A stretch of DNA of 64,000 nt from Xanthomonas cannabis pv. cannabis (lineage in GTDB: Bacteria > Pseudomonadota > Gammaproteobacteria > Xanthomonadales > Xanthomonadaceae), in assembly GCF_000802365.1 (NCBI RefSeq), contig NZ_JSZE01000017.1:1-64000 (forward strand). The letters run 5' to 3'. Within the stretch, counting starts at the first letter, position 1. Each line of letters opens with the position of its first letter. The position numbers were made by a program, and so were the translations under genes. Positions 42,579 through 52,595 of this stretch are shown here, in pieces. The notes beneath the pieces were generated by a model that saw only the letters and a list, made by a program, of their open reading frames with translations, ran no database searches and was not told the DNA's origin.

Positions 42579-42935
42579 TCATGCGTTGTAGAGCGTCAAG
42601 GGGATGCCCCGCCGGCGTTGATCGTCGTAGGTGGCACGCACGTCGCGGCAATACGGGCCGGACATGACGAAACGCCGGCAGATGGCCGGTCGCGTGTCGT
42701 AGATCGAGCAGCACATCCGCGCCGCATCGATCGCCACGCACCACCCTTCTTCATCGCGCGCCATCACGTGCCAACCTTCCGGTGTCACGCTGGTCAGGTG
42801 GTTGGGGATGCGGTCGGATGGATCGACCATGACGGTGAGCCGGCAACAGACGGCGTCGCAGCGTTCGCAGAGATTCTTGATGGGGAGGCCAGAGAGAATG
42901 AGGGCGGCGCCGGGCGTCAGGCGCAATGGCACCAT
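42579..42935 (-). CDS. YkgJ-family cysteine-cluster protein
   Basis: A 118-residue protein with the CxxC..CC pattern of YkgJ/UPF0153: CERCDAVCCRLTV, ARMCCSIYDTRPAICRRF and GPYCRDV. The eight or so cysteines probably bind a zinc or iron ion or an iron-sulfur cluster. Function of the family is unknown. It forms an operon with the small downstream gene. ATG 42935 gives a normal length. Confidence 0.85.
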   Translation of the reverse strand: MVPLRLTPGAALILSGLPIKNLCERCDAVCCRLTVMVDPSDRIPNHLTSVTPEGWHVMARDEEGWCVAIDAARMCCSIYDTRPAICRRFVMSGPYCRDVRATYDDQRRRGIPLTLYNA

Positions 42936-43447
<512 letters not shown>

Positions 43448-43581
43448 GCCGCTGCGCACAGACGCCGCCTGCGCGTTCTTGCGCGAGGCGGCGTGTGCGC
43501 ATCGCCCGGCATGCAGGTGTGCCGATGTTTGCGTAGCGAGTCTTACGCCGCATCGCACGGCACCAGGTGAGGAGCGAAAAC

Positions 43582-43614
43582 AACAAAGGCGCGGTCGGTG
43601 ACCGCGCCTTTGTT
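43582..43614. terminator. Bidirectional terminator hairpin
   Basis: A perfect 15-bp stem (AACAAAGGCGCGGTC at 43582-43596 with its complement at 43600-43614) and a GGT loop. AT-rich arms provide short T-runs in both directions. It serves the minus-strand dehydrogenase gene, and perhaps the plus-strand small gene. Confidence 0.8.
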
Positions 43615-43632
43615 CGTCCGTCTGGCCGAGGT

Positions 43633-44796
43633 TTACGGCGTCAACACCACCTTGCGGCAATCGTCCTGCTTCTTGTCGAACACCTCATAGCCGCGCGCTG
43701 CATCAGCCAGCGGCATGCGGTGGCTGATGATGGCGCTGGGCTTGAGATCGCCATTGCCGATGCGTTCGAGCAGATGCGGCATGTGCTTCTGCACGTGGGT
43801 CTGGCCCATCTTGAAGCTCAGTCCCTTGTCGAATGCGTCGCCGAACATGAAGGCGTGGATGAAACCGGCGTACACACCCGGCACGCTGACCACGCCGCAG
43901 CGCCGGGTGGCGGCGATGCACTGGCGGATCGCCACGCCGCTGCTGCCCTCCAGCTTCAAGTTGGTGAGCGTGGTTTCCAGCGCACTGCCCTCGGCCTCGA
44001 AGCCGACCGCTTCGATACTGGCATCCACACCGCGGCCGTCGGTCTGCGACACGATCACATCGGCCGGGTCGTCGATCTCATCGAAATTGATCGGAATCAC
44101 GCCATAGGCCTTGGACGCGAAATCCAGGCGATAGGCATGCCGGTCGACCATGAAGATGCGCTCGGCGCCGAGCATGCGGCAGCATGCCGCGGCCATCAGG
44201 CCGACCGGGCCGGCGCCGAAGATCGCCACCGTGGAGCCTTGCTTGACCCCGGCATCGACCACAGCCTGATAGCCGGTGGGCAGGATGTCGGACAGGAACA
44301 GCACCTGCTCGTCGTGCAGTGCATCGGGCACCACCAGCGGCCCGACATTGGCCTTGGGGACGCGCACATATTCGGCCTGGCCGCCGGAGAGCCCGCCATA
44401 CAGGTGGCTGAAACCGAACAAGGCCGCAGGCGGGCGCATGTCCTTGTGGTTGAGCGCGGCGCCCTTGCCGGTATTGGTGGTTTCGCAGGCAGAAAATTCC
44501 TGCAGCATGCAATGGAAGCACTGCCCGCAGGCCACCACGAACGGAATCACCACCCGGTCGCCGCGTTTGACAGCGGTCACGTCCGGGCCGACGTCTTCGA
44601 CGATGCCCATGAATTCGTGCCCGAGGATGTCGCCATGCCGCAGATCCGGAATCTTGCCGCGGTACAGATGCAGATCCGATCCGCAGATGGCAGTGGCGGT
44701 GACGCGCAGGATCAGGTCATCGCGTTCCACCAGCACCGGGTCCGGCACGGTTTCGACCCGCACATCGCGTGAGCCGTGATAGTTGAGGGCAAGCAT
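43633..44796 (-). CDS. Zinc-dependent alcohol dehydrogenase (formaldehyde dehydrogenase-like)
   Basis: A 387-residue medium-chain dehydrogenase. Catalytic zinc ligands are in [12 protein letters not shown] and GHEFMG. The structural-zinc region reads [17 protein letters not shown], with fewer spaced Cys than classic ADH. The NAD-binding site is [12 protein letters not shown]. The domain pattern fits the glutathione-independent formaldehyde dehydrogenase (FdhA)-like branch. CAGGAGATC sets the start at 44796. The substrate cannot be told from sequence. Confidence 0.9.
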   Translation of the reverse strand: MLALNYHGSRDVRVETVPDPVLVERDDLILRVTATAICGSDLHLYRGKIPDLRHGDILGHEFMGIVEDVGPDVTAVKRGDRVVIPFVVACGQCFHCMLQEFSACETTNTGKGAALNHKDMRPPAALFGFSHLYGGLSGGQAEYVRVPKANVGPLVVPDALHDEQVLFLSDILPTGYQAVVDAGVKQGSTVAIFGAGPVGLMAAACCRMLGAERIFMVDRHAYRLDFASKAYGVIPINFDEIDDPADVIVSQTDGRGVDASIEAVGFEAEGSALETTLTNLKLEGSSGVAIRQCIAATRRCGVVSVPGVYAGFIHAFMFGDAFDKGLSFKMGQTHVQKHMPHLLERIGNGDLKPSAIISHRMPLADAARGYEVFDKKQDDCRKVVLTP

Positions 44797-45050
44797 ATCG
44801 ATCTCCTGTTGAGCCGTAGGTTGCGGCAACGCACAACAGTGTTCGGGCACGTGCGTTAAGGACGTTAGCACGGTGCGTGGGCATGGTGTGCACGATGCCC
44901 GCGGCCACGCGCCGTTGATGTGCAAGTCACGGCTGGATAACCCACGCACTCGCACGCTGGATGTCCACGCCGTACTGCACGCGAGCCCGCCTGCAGTGGG
45001 CAAACCGACAATCAACGATCGCCAGACGGCGACCACTCAAGGAGACATGC

Positions 45051-45668
45051 ATGGGACTTTTCAAGATGGTGACCGCCGGCGCTGTGGGCTATGTGGCCTA
45101 CAAGGCGTGGCAACGCCGCCAGGGCCAGGCGAATGAAGGCGCACAGCAGGATCGACAGAGTGGGCAGGCCGCCATTGGCGCAACGCCGCCGCATGGCGAC
45201 CCGTTGCGTGACAGCGTGGGCGATGCGCGAGACCGCAAGCAGGCGCTGGGCGCACTGGCGATCTTCAACGAGCAGGAGCGCACGCTGGCGCAGCTGGCCG
45301 TAGTCAAGGGCGTGGAAGGCGAAGTGCTGGACTTTGCGCGCAAGATGGACGAAGCGCACAGTGCCGCACTGACCGATCTCAGCCGGTTCGCACCCGATCG
45401 CAGCGGCAGCCTGGGGCAGGCAGCGTCCGTGCGTTCCAAGGCAGCACGCGACCAGCTGGAATCGCTGCATGGCCAGGCGTTCGAAAAGCAGTACCTGCAG
45501 ACCGCCATCAGCAGTCACGAGCAGGCGTTGACGCTACTCGATGCACAGCTGAGCAGCGAGCCTGGCTCCAGCGACCTGGGCAAGGAACTGCAGCGTGCAC
45601 GCGAGACCATCGCCGAGCATCTGGAACATGCCAAGACCCTGAGCACCAAGCAGACCCCGCCGCATTGA
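45051..45668 (+). CDS. DUF4142-like helical protein
   Basis: A 205-residue protein. A short hydrophobic N-terminus (LFKMVTAGAVGYVAYKAW) could be a membrane anchor or signal. Residues 75-195 form a helical bundle of DUF4142 type: LGALAIFNEQERTLAQLAVV, DFARKMDEAHSAALTDL and YLQTAISSHEQALTLLD. Members are exported or membrane-associated and linked to stress. AAGGAG precedes the ATG. It lies 42 bases upstream of a DUF3606 gene, probably in an operon. Confidence 0.78.
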   Translation: MGLFKMVTAGAVGYVAYKAWQRRQGQANEGAQQDRQSGQAAIGATPPHGDPLRDSVGDARDRKQALGALAIFNEQERTLAQLAVVKGVEGEVLDFARKMDEAHSAALTDLSRFAPDRSGSLGQAASVRSKAARDQLESLHGQAFEKQYLQTAISSHEQALTLLDAQLSSEPGSSDLGKELQRARETIAEHLEHAKTLSTKQTPPH

Positions 45669-45710
45669 GGCGGGCCCGCACCTTCTGCAGGATCGAGAGC
45701 GGAGATCGCC

Positions 45711-45893
45711 ATGGGCGAACCACAGGACGCAAACCGGCAACCCACCGACATGCACACGGTCAGCATCAGTGAGGAATGGGAGTTGCAGTACTGGGCGCGC
45801 GAATTGGGGATGTCCGAAGACGACCTCAAGAAAGCGGTGCAGGAAATCGGCAACGTCACCACCCAGCTACGCGACTACCGACCACCGCACTGA
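45711..45893 (+). CDS. DUF3606 family protein
   Basis: A 60-residue protein matching DUF3606: EEWELQYWARELGMSEDDLK, then AVQEIGNVTTQLRDY. The family is a small three-helix domain of unknown function, common near stress genes. It ends just before a strong hairpin. Confidence 0.85.
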   Translation: MGEPQDANRQPTDMHTVSISEEWELQYWARELGMSEDDLKKAVQEIGNVTTQLRDYRPPH

Positions 45894-45904
45894 GCGGAGC
45901 GATG

Positions 45905-45942
45905 CACACACGACAGGCAGCCTCGGCTGCCTGTCGTGTGTG
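45905..45942 (+). terminator. Hairpin terminator after the DUF3606 gene
   Basis: A perfect 16-bp stem (CACACACGACAGGCAG at 45905-45920 and its complement at 45927-45942) with a CCTCGG loop. No clear T-run follows, so efficiency is uncertain. It also separates the convergent ABC exporter gene. Confidence 0.65.
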
Positions 45943-45995
45943 CGATGTTCAGTGGGATAGCACCCTGCAGCAGCCCGCATCGTTGCCGCAGCACA

Positions 45996-47774
45996 CTAGG
46001 TTGCTGCGGACAAGGGTTGTTCGAAGCCGGCAGCCTGTCGCTGCCAGAGGCCATCGAACACACCGCCACGCCCACGCAGCGCCGCCGGTGCGCCGTCTTC
46101 CACCACGCGGCCATCCTGCAGCACCACGATGCGGTCGAAGCCGATCACGGTGGACAGGCGGTGCGCCACTGCCAGCACGGTGCGGTCGCGCATCAGGTGA
46201 TCCAGCGCCGCCTGGATTTCCGCTTCCGACTCGGTATCCAGCGCCGAGGTGGCCTCGTCGAGGATCAGGATAGGCGCATCCTTCAGAAATGCGCGCGCAA
46301 TGCCCAGCCGCTGGCGCTGCCCGCCGGAGAGCATCACCCCGCGCTCGCCGACCTGGGTGTCGTAGCCCTCCGGCAGCTGACGGATGAAGCCATCGCAGAA
46401 CGCATGCCGCGCGGCCTGGTGGACCTCCGCGTCGCTGGCGTCGGGACGGCCATAGCGGATGTTGTCGCCGATGCTGCGGTTGAACAGCGCCGTTTCCTGC
46501 GGCACCACCGCGATCTTTTCGCGCAGGCTGTCCTGGCTGACGCCGCGGATATCCTGCCCGTCAATCAGCACGCGGCCGGATTCCACATCGTCCAGACGCT
46601 GGATCAGCGCGATCAGGGTGGATTTACCGGCACCGGACGGACCGACGATGCCCACCTTCTGGCCGGCGGGAATATGCAGGTCCAGCCCATCCAGCACTGC
46701 CTCGCGCTCGGGATAGGCAAAGCGCACCTGTTCGAAACGCACATCGCCTTCGGCCAGTGCCAGCGGCGCATCCGTATCGACGATGGCATGCGGCTGCAGG
46801 ATGATCTGCAAGGTGTCGGCGATCGCGCCCAGCTGCTGGGTGGTGTCCACCAGGGTGAGCGCCAGGTCGCGCGAGCCGTGCAGGATGCGGAAGGTCAATG
46901 CGCTGACCAGCACCACGTCGCCGGCACTGACCGCGCCGCCGCGCCACATGCTGATCGCCCACAGCAGCATGCCGCCGGCCATCAGCGACAGGCAGATGTC
47001 GTGGATCACGCGGGCTTTTTCCACGTACATCCAGCTGCGCCGATGCGCGACCGCTTCGTGGCCGATCTGTTCGGCCAACCGCGCACTTTCGCGGTCGCGT
47101 GCGGCAAACGCCTTGATGGTCCAGACATTGGACACTGCATCCACCAGCTCGCCGCCCACCCGCGCGGCCTGCGCGGCAAACCGCTGATGCTTGGCACGCC
47201 CGCGGATGCCGAAGCTGGTGATGATGGCCGCCACCAGCGCAACAAAGCCGATCAGGGTAGCCGCCATGCGCCAGTCCACGGTGAACAGCAACACGACGGC
47301 TCCGATGAAATCCACGATGGGCGGCAGGATCTTCCAGGCCAGCCAGCCGTAGATCTGCCCGGCCGCCCCGCCAAGTGCGGAGATGCGGTTGCCCAGCGCG
47401 CCGGCAAAGTGCTCGGTGAAATAGCGCATCGGGTGGCCGGTGAGGTGGCGGAACAGGTCTACCCGGATATCCACCACGCTGGCCACCACGGTGCGGCACC
47501 CCAGCCAGCCGCCCAGCCGCCAGAACAGGTTTTCCACTGCAGTCAGGCCGATGAACAAGCCCAGCGGCAGCCACACGTCGGCGTGCTCGCGCTGCTCGGT
47601 GGCCATTGCATCGACCAGCATCTTCATGCCGTATTGCACCGTCACCGCGCAGCCGGCCGCACCGATGATCAGCACCAACAGGCCGCCGAAGTGCCAGGGA
47701 CGTTGGCAGATGTAGTGCCACAGGAAGCGCGCCGGCGTATCCGGCAACAGGTCCGGCCGGGTGGATGTGCTCAC
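45996..47774 (-). CDS. MsbA-type ABC exporter (fused membrane and ATPase domains)
   Basis: A 592-residue half-transporter. Six membrane segments lie at about 25-310. The ATPase domain (about 345-575) has Walker A GPSGAGKST, signature LSGGQRQRLG and Walker B ILILDEATSALD. Family members flip or export lipids, glycolipids or drugs as homodimers. Its start overlaps the GH1-like gene stop by 4 bases, so it is the last gene of the glycan operon, and may export the operon's product. Confidence 0.92.
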   Translation of the reverse strand: MSTSTRPDLLPDTPARFLWHYICQRPWHFGGLLVLIIGAAGCAVTVQYGMKMLVDAMATEQREHADVWLPLGLFIGLTAVENLFWRLGGWLGCRTVVASVVDIRVDLFRHLTGHPMRYFTEHFAGALGNRISALGGAAGQIYGWLAWKILPPIVDFIGAVVLLFTVDWRMAATLIGFVALVAAIITSFGIRGRAKHQRFAAQAARVGGELVDAVSNVWTIKAFAARDRESARLAEQIGHEAVAHRRSWMYVEKARVIHDICLSLMAGGMLLWAISMWRGGAVSAGDVVLVSALTFRILHGSRDLALTLVDTTQQLGAIADTLQIILQPHAIVDTDAPLALAEGDVRFEQVRFAYPEREAVLDGLDLHIPAGQKVGIVGPSGAGKSTLIALIQRLDDVESGRVLIDGQDIRGVSQDSLREKIAVVPQETALFNRSIGDNIRYGRPDASDAEVHQAARHAFCDGFIRQLPEGYDTQVGERGVMLSGGQRQRLGIARAFLKDAPILILDEATSALDTESEAEIQAALDHLMRDRTVLAVAHRLSTVIGFDRIVVLQDGRVVEDGAPAALRGRGGVFDGLWQRQAAGFEQPLSAAT

Positions 47775-48922
47775 GTGGCCATGTCCGCGAGCGGGAACTG
47801 CGGTGCACGCAGGCCGAAGCGGTCGTGTTCGCGCCTGAGCTGCGCCGCCAGGCGGGCATCGACGGGGCGCTGGCCGTGTTCATCGGCGTAGCCGAGCAGG
47901 CCGGTGGGGCAATGCCGGTAGTTGTCCCAGCCCGGGTAGTCCAGCACCGGATACAGGCAGATCCCTTCCATGGCCGCGCCGTGCTGCAGGGCCAGCGCCA
48001 CTTCGTCGCAGACATGCGCAAGCCAGGGGGCGCGTTGGTCGGCCTCGGCGCCGGTTTCGGCCACGATCATCGGGCGTTGGTAGCGCTGCCAGAATTCGCC
48101 CAGGATGACCGAGAACGCGCGGTGATCCGGCGAACTGCGCAGGATCGGCGTGCCACCGGGGTACCACTGGTTATCGGAGTAGTAATTGACGCCGATGATG
48201 TCCAGATACTCCGGTGCACCGCCCAGCCCCGGCCATTGCCGGCCGCAGACCATGTCCCAGGCCTCGAATTGCGCCAGACGCAGGCGTTCGGCTTCGCGGC
48301 GCGGGCCGGGGCGGTCGTTGGGGGCGGCCACGTGGATGGCCGGATCCACCTGCACGAAGCGTGCGCGCGGCTCGACCTGGCGCACCGCATCGATGGCCGC
48401 GATGGTGGCGCGCACCAGCTGGTGCTTGAGCTCGAACCCGCGCCCGCGTGCCATCGGATGCATGCGTGCGTGATCGCCGCCATTCCACGCCCAGAACGAG
48501 ATCTCGTTGAGCGGCGCATAGAACGGCACCGCATCGGTTTCGTTCCTGATGCATTGCGCGGCTGCCGCGGCAAACCGCGCAAAGCGCTCGACGAACTGCG
48601 GGGTCCAGATGTCCACATCGTCCGGCCAGCCGTAATGGCACAGGTCCCAGATGACCTGGGTGCCGGTGGCCTGCGCGGCATGCAGCATCGGCAGGAAGCT
48701 GGACCAGTCGTAGTGGCCGGGACGCTGCTCGATCAGATGCCAGCGCAGGCCGTCGCGTGCGGTGCGCAGACCGTGCGCGCCGACGGCGGCATAGTCGCTG
48801 GCCGCCCAGCGGTCGTGCCGCGTGCCGGCCAGCAGATCCAGCCGGCGGCCGTCGCGACGGCGGTGGCTCGAACACTCGAAGCCCGCCATGAAGAAACTGT
48901 CGAACACTGTGGGGGTGTGCAT
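47771..48922 (-). CDS. GH1-like glycoside hydrolase/glycosyltransferase
   Basis: A 383-residue TIM-barrel protein of glycoside hydrolase family 1 type, but shorter than classic GH1 enzymes (about 450). The acid/base candidate is Glu140 in APLNEISFW and the nucleophile candidate is Glu289 in MIVAETGAE. It has no signal peptide, so acts in the cytoplasm. In a cluster of sugar-nucleotide and glycosyltransferase genes, it may be a trimming enzyme or a retaining transglycosidase. It sits between glf (88-base gap) and the exporter. Confidence 0.8.
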   Translation of the reverse strand: MHTPTVFDSFFMAGFECSSHRRRDGRRLDLLAGTRHDRWAASDYAAVGAHGLRTARDGLRWHLIEQRPGHYDWSSFLPMLHAAQATGTQVIWDLCHYGWPDDVDIWTPQFVERFARFAAAAAQCIRNETDAVPFYAPLNEISFWAWNGGDHARMHPMARGRGFELKHQLVRATIAAIDAVRQVEPRARFVQVDPAIHVAAPNDRPGPRREAERLRLAQFEAWDMVCGRQWPGLGGAPEYLDIIGVNYYSDNQWYPGGTPILRSSPDHRAFSVILGEFWQRYQRPMIVAETGAEADQRAPWLAHVCDEVALALQHGAAMEGICLYPVLDYPGWDNYRHCPTGLLGYADEHGQRPVDARLAAQLRREHDRFGLRAPQFPLADMAT

Positions 48923-49010
48923 CTACCATCCTGCTGCACGCGCACCGCTGGTGGCGGCATCGCGTCGATAACGGCCCTGCAGCGGGACTGCTGCAGGGCA
49001 GGGGAGCCAA

Positions 49011-50195
49011 TCAGACCGCCAGCGCGGCCGGCGCGTGCTGCTCGCGTTCTTCGATGCGCTTGTACACCGCCAGCGCCTGGCCCACCACCTGATCCATGTT
49101 GTAGTACTTGTAGGTGCCCAGGCGCCCCAGGAAGGTGACGTCGGGCGTTTCCGCTGCCAGCCGCTCGTAGCGGCGGTACAGCTCGGCGTTCTCGGCGCGC
49201 GGGATCGGATAATACGGGTCGCCCTCGGCCGACGGGTATTCGTGGGTAAGGCTGGTGCTGGGATGCTGCTGGCCGGTGAGATGCTTGTATTCGGTAATGC
49301 GGGTGTAGGCCACATCCTCGGCCGGATAATTGACTGTCGCCACCGCCTGGAACCGTTCCTGCTCCACCGTGCTGTGTTCAAAGCGCAGCGAGCGGTACGG
49401 CAGTTTGCCGTAGCGATAGTCGAAGTATTCGTCCACCGGACCGCTGTATACCAGCTGGTCGTACTCCAGCTCGTCGCGGATCTCGCGGAAATCGGTATTG
49501 AGCATCACCTTGATGTTGGGGTGATCGAGCATGCGCTCGAACATGCGCGTATAGCCGTGCAGCGGCATCTGCTGAAAGGTGTCGGTGAAATAGCGGTCGT
49601 CGTCATTGGTGCGCGTGGGCACGCGCGCAGTCACCGACTTGTCCAGCTGCGATGGGTCCAGACCCCATTGCTTGCGCGTATAGCCACGGAAGAACGTCTC
49701 GTACAACTCGCGCCCCACCTGGTTGATCACCACATCCTCGCTGGTCCGGATGTCCGCCACCGGCTCGGCGCGGCTGGCCAGAAACGCCGCCGCCTCGTCC
49801 TCGCTGGTCAGCTGCAGGCCGTACAGGCGATTGAGCGTGGTCATGTTGATCGGAATCGGCACCTGTTGCTCGCCCACCTGCGCGAGCACGCGATGTTCGT
49901 ACGGGCGCCACTGGGTGAAGTTGGACAGGTAATCGACGATGCGCTGTGCATTGGTGTGGAAGATGTGCGGGCCATAGCGATGGATCAGCACACCGGCATC
50001 GTCATGAAAATCGTAGGCGTTGCCGCCGATATGCGGGCGCTTGTCGACCACCAGCACGCGCTTGCCCAGCCCGGCGGCCAGGCGTTCGGCGAGCACGCTG
50101 CCGGCAAAGCCCGCACCGACGATCAGGTAATCGAAGCCGCGCCGCGCCCGGGTGCGCGGTGGCGTGCCGTGGAGGGTGGCGCTGCCGTGAGGCAT
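49011..50195 (-). CDS. glf: UDP-galactopyranose mutase
   Basis: A 394-residue flavoprotein that converts UDP-galactopyranose to UDP-galactofuranose. The FAD-binding motif LIVGAGFAGSVLAERLA is near residue 24-40. Other family motifs are YGPHIFHTN, INMTTLNRLYGL, FFRGYTRKQWG and GRLGTYKYYNMDQVVGQAL. The start at 50195 shares its A with the glycosyltransferase stop (TGATG on the minus strand). Being next to galE and a glycosyltransferase points to galactofuranose in a cell-surface glycan. Confidence 0.93.
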   Translation of the reverse strand: MPHGSATLHGTPPRTRARRGFDYLIVGAGFAGSVLAERLAAGLGKRVLVVDKRPHIGGNAYDFHDDAGVLIHRYGPHIFHTNAQRIVDYLSNFTQWRPYEHRVLAQVGEQQVPIPINMTTLNRLYGLQLTSEDEAAAFLASRAEPVADIRTSEDVVINQVGRELYETFFRGYTRKQWGLDPSQLDKSVTARVPTRTNDDDRYFTDTFQQMPLHGYTRMFERMLDHPNIKVMLNTDFREIRDELEYDQLVYSGPVDEYFDYRYGKLPYRSLRFEHSTVEQERFQAVATVNYPAEDVAYTRITEYKHLTGQQHPSTSLTHEYPSAEGDPYYPIPRAENAELYRRYERLAAETPDVTFLGRLGTYKYYNMDQVVGQALAVYKRIEEREQHAPAALAV

Positions 50196-51379
50196 CACTG
50201 GTTCCAAGAGAGTGTCTCCTTCATCAATGCGTAGGTGTGATCCCAGGACATGTCGCCCAGCACCTGGTCGGCGGTCTCGTACAGGCGCTCGGTGTCGGCG
50301 TTGTCCTGCAATGCGGCCTCGCAGGCGGCAACGAAGGCGTCGGCCGTGTCGGCAATGCGCACCACGCCGGTATCGCCATAGGTGCGCACCACGTCGTGGA
50401 TGGGCGTGGACACCACCGGGCAGCCGCCGGCCAGGTATTCGGGCGTCTTGGTCGGGCTGATGAAGCGCGTGGACGCGTTCATCGCAAATGGCATCAGTGC
50501 CACGTCCCAGCCAGACAGATACGCAGGCAGTTCGTCATAGGTCTTGCCGCCCAGGTAATGGATGTTGTCCGCGCGCGGCAGCTCGGAGGGGTCGATCTTG
50601 ACCACCGGGCCGATCATCACAAACTGCCAGTGCGGGCGCTGCGCAGCCAGGCTGCGCAGCAGCGCGACATCGAAACGCTCGTCGATCACCCCGTAAAACC
50701 CGAGCCGCGGATGCGCGATGCCGGCCTGATCGGCGGGCTCGGGTTGCGGCGCGCGTGCGGCGGCAAAATGCGCCACGTCCACGCTGCTGGGAAAGGCATG
50801 CGCGTTGCCATGCAGTGCGCGCTTGGCCTCCCAGATGCTGTAGCCGCCGGTAAACACCACGTGGGCACGTTGCAACAGCGTGCGTTCGTGTTCGACCAGC
50901 TCCGGTGGCGCACCGCGGAACGCCGACAGCTCATCCATGCAGTCGTACACGGTGATGCGCGGCTGCAGATGCGCGCTGAAGCCCAGGCTCATCGGCGTGT
51001 AGTACCACAGCAACAGATCGGCAACGCCCAGTTCGGCCAGGTAGCCATCCAGCAACTGGCGTTGCACACGCACCGCCGCCTCGCCCTCGCAGCCGGCCGG
51101 CAGGCGCGGTACCAGCACGTGCACGCCGCCGTCCTCGCCACGCACCTGCAGCCATGGGGTGGGCTCGTCGCAGGCGATGGGTTCTTCCCAGAACAGCACG
51201 TTGGCATCGTGCGCAAAGCGCGACATCAGATGCTGGGGGCGCTGGTAGACAAAACTCCAGCGCAGGTGCGACAGACATAACAGCGTCGGCCGGCCTGGAT
51301 CGAACTGCGGTGCGCTGTCGGAAGCGACGGCACGGCGTGTCTTGCCGATAGCGTATTGAAACTGACCTGCCCAACTCAT
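50195..51379 (-). CDS. Glycosyltransferase (GT4-like, RPQHLMSR type)
   Basis: A 394-residue glycosyltransferase. The N-terminal half contains LCLSHLRWSFVYQRPQHLMS, a signature of a group often found beside glf. The C-terminal half has the donor-binding GT-B segment: VALMPFAMNASTRFISPTKT then PEYLAGGCPVVST. It probably transfers galactose or galactofuranose. A good site (GAGGGC) precedes ATG 51379. It lies 34 bases after galE. Acceptor is unknown. Confidence 0.87.
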   Translation of the reverse strand: MSWAGQFQYAIGKTRRAVASDSAPQFDPGRPTLLCLSHLRWSFVYQRPQHLMSRFAHDANVLFWEEPIACDEPTPWLQVRGEDGGVHVLVPRLPAGCEGEAAVRVQRQLLDGYLAELGVADLLLWYYTPMSLGFSAHLQPRITVYDCMDELSAFRGAPPELVEHERTLLQRAHVVFTGGYSIWEAKRALHGNAHAFPSSVDVAHFAAARAPQPEPADQAGIAHPRLGFYGVIDERFDVALLRSLAAQRPHWQFVMIGPVVKIDPSELPRADNIHYLGGKTYDELPAYLSGWDVALMPFAMNASTRFISPTKTPEYLAGGCPVVSTPIHDVVRTYGDTGVVRIADTADAFVAACEAALQDNADTERLYETADQVLGDMSWDHTYALMKETLSWNQ

Positions 51380-51413
51380 GAAATGCCCTCGCTAGGAAAG
51401 AAGTGACTGCGCC

Positions 51414-52595
51414 TCATGCGCGGGACAGGCCGTCGGCAAGGACTAGCGCGCGTGTCGGCTCGCTGCGGCGGCGCGTGTCCGGCGCGGGCAAGGTACGGCA
51501 TGCCGGGGCCGCCAGCTCAGGCGCGGCATCGCGCCCGGGCGATACGGACGGCATGGCAGATGGCGTGCGTTGCCGCGCAAGGCGCGAGTTGGCGTAGCCC
51601 TGTGGATGCATCGACTGCCAACGCCAGGTGTCGCGGCACATGCGGTCCAGGTCGTACTCGGCCGTCCAGCCCAGCAGCCGGTTGGCCAGTGCGGTACTGG
51701 CGAAGTACACCGCCACATCCCCCTCGCGGCGCGGCACGATGCACAGTGGAATGCGCCGGCCACTGGCACGCTCGAACGCGGCCGCCACCTCGCGCACGCT
51801 ATAGCCGCGCCCGGTGCCCAGGTTCACCACCAGGCCCGTGCGCTCGCGCTGCAGGTAGTCGATGGCATCCACGTGTGCGCGGGCCAGGTCCATCACGTGC
51901 AGGTAGTCGCGTACACCGGTGCCGTCGTTGGTGGGGTAGTCGTCGCCGAAGACCTGCAAGGCGTCGCGACGACCGACCGCTACCTGCGCAATGTAGGGCA
52001 TCAGGTTGTTCGGCACCCCGCGCGGATCCTCGCCGAGGTAGCCGCTGGGATGCGCGCCGACCGGGTTGAAGTAGCGCAGCAGCGCGGCGTTGAATTCCGG
52101 CCAGGCCGCACTCAGGTCGCCGATCATCTCTTCCATCATCAGCTTGGTGCGGCCATACGGGTTGATCGCCTTCAGCGGTGCGCTTTCCTCGATCGGGCTG
52201 GTATTGGCGTCGCCGTACACCGTCGCCGACGAACTGAACACCAGGTTGGCCACCTTGGCGGTGCGCATCGCGCGCAGCAGCGCCAGCGTGCCGGTCACGT
52301 TGTTGTTGAAGTACAGCAAGGGTTCGCGGACCGATTCGCCCACCGCCTTGAGCGCGGCAAAATGCAGCACCGCCTCGATGCGTTTGCTGCGCATCAGCTC
52401 GGCCAGCTCCGGCGCGCGCACATCCATGCAGTGGAATTCCGGCCGATAGCCCATCAGGTACTGCAGATGGTCGAGCACGCGCTCGGATGAGTTGCTGAGG
52501 TTGTCGACGATGCACACCTCGTGACCGCGCCGTGCCAGTTCGACGCAGGTATGCGAGCCGATATAGCCGGTGCCGCCGGTGACCAGAATTCTCAT
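51414..52595 (-). CDS. galE: UDP-glucose 4-epimerase with extended C-terminus
   Basis: A 393-residue enzyme that interconverts UDP-glucose and UDP-galactose. The Rossmann motif is GGTGYIGSHTC at the start, the catalytic Ser is in FSSSATVYGD, and Tyr/Lys are in INPYGRTKLMME. The normal end (W-x-S-x-HPQGYA, about residue 335) is followed by 58 extra Pro/Ala/Arg-rich residues not seen in typical GalE, perhaps read-through after loss of the original stop. It starts the glycan operon and supplies the substrate for glf. Confidence 0.92.
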   Translation of the reverse strand: MRILVTGGTGYIGSHTCVELARRGHEVCIVDNLSNSSERVLDHLQYLMGYRPEFHCMDVRAPELAELMRSKRIEAVLHFAALKAVGESVREPLLYFNNNVTGTLALLRAMRTAKVANLVFSSSATVYGDANTSPIEESAPLKAINPYGRTKLMMEEMIGDLSAAWPEFNAALLRYFNPVGAHPSGYLGEDPRGVPNNLMPYIAQVAVGRRDALQVFGDDYPTNDGTGVRDYLHVMDLARAHVDAIDYLQRERTGLVVNLGTGRGYSVREVAAAFERASGRRIPLCIVPRREGDVAVYFASTALANRLLGWTAEYDLDRMCRDTWRWQSMHPQGYANSRLARQRTPSAMPSVSPGRDAAPELAAPACRTLPAPDTRRRSEPTRALVLADGLSRA

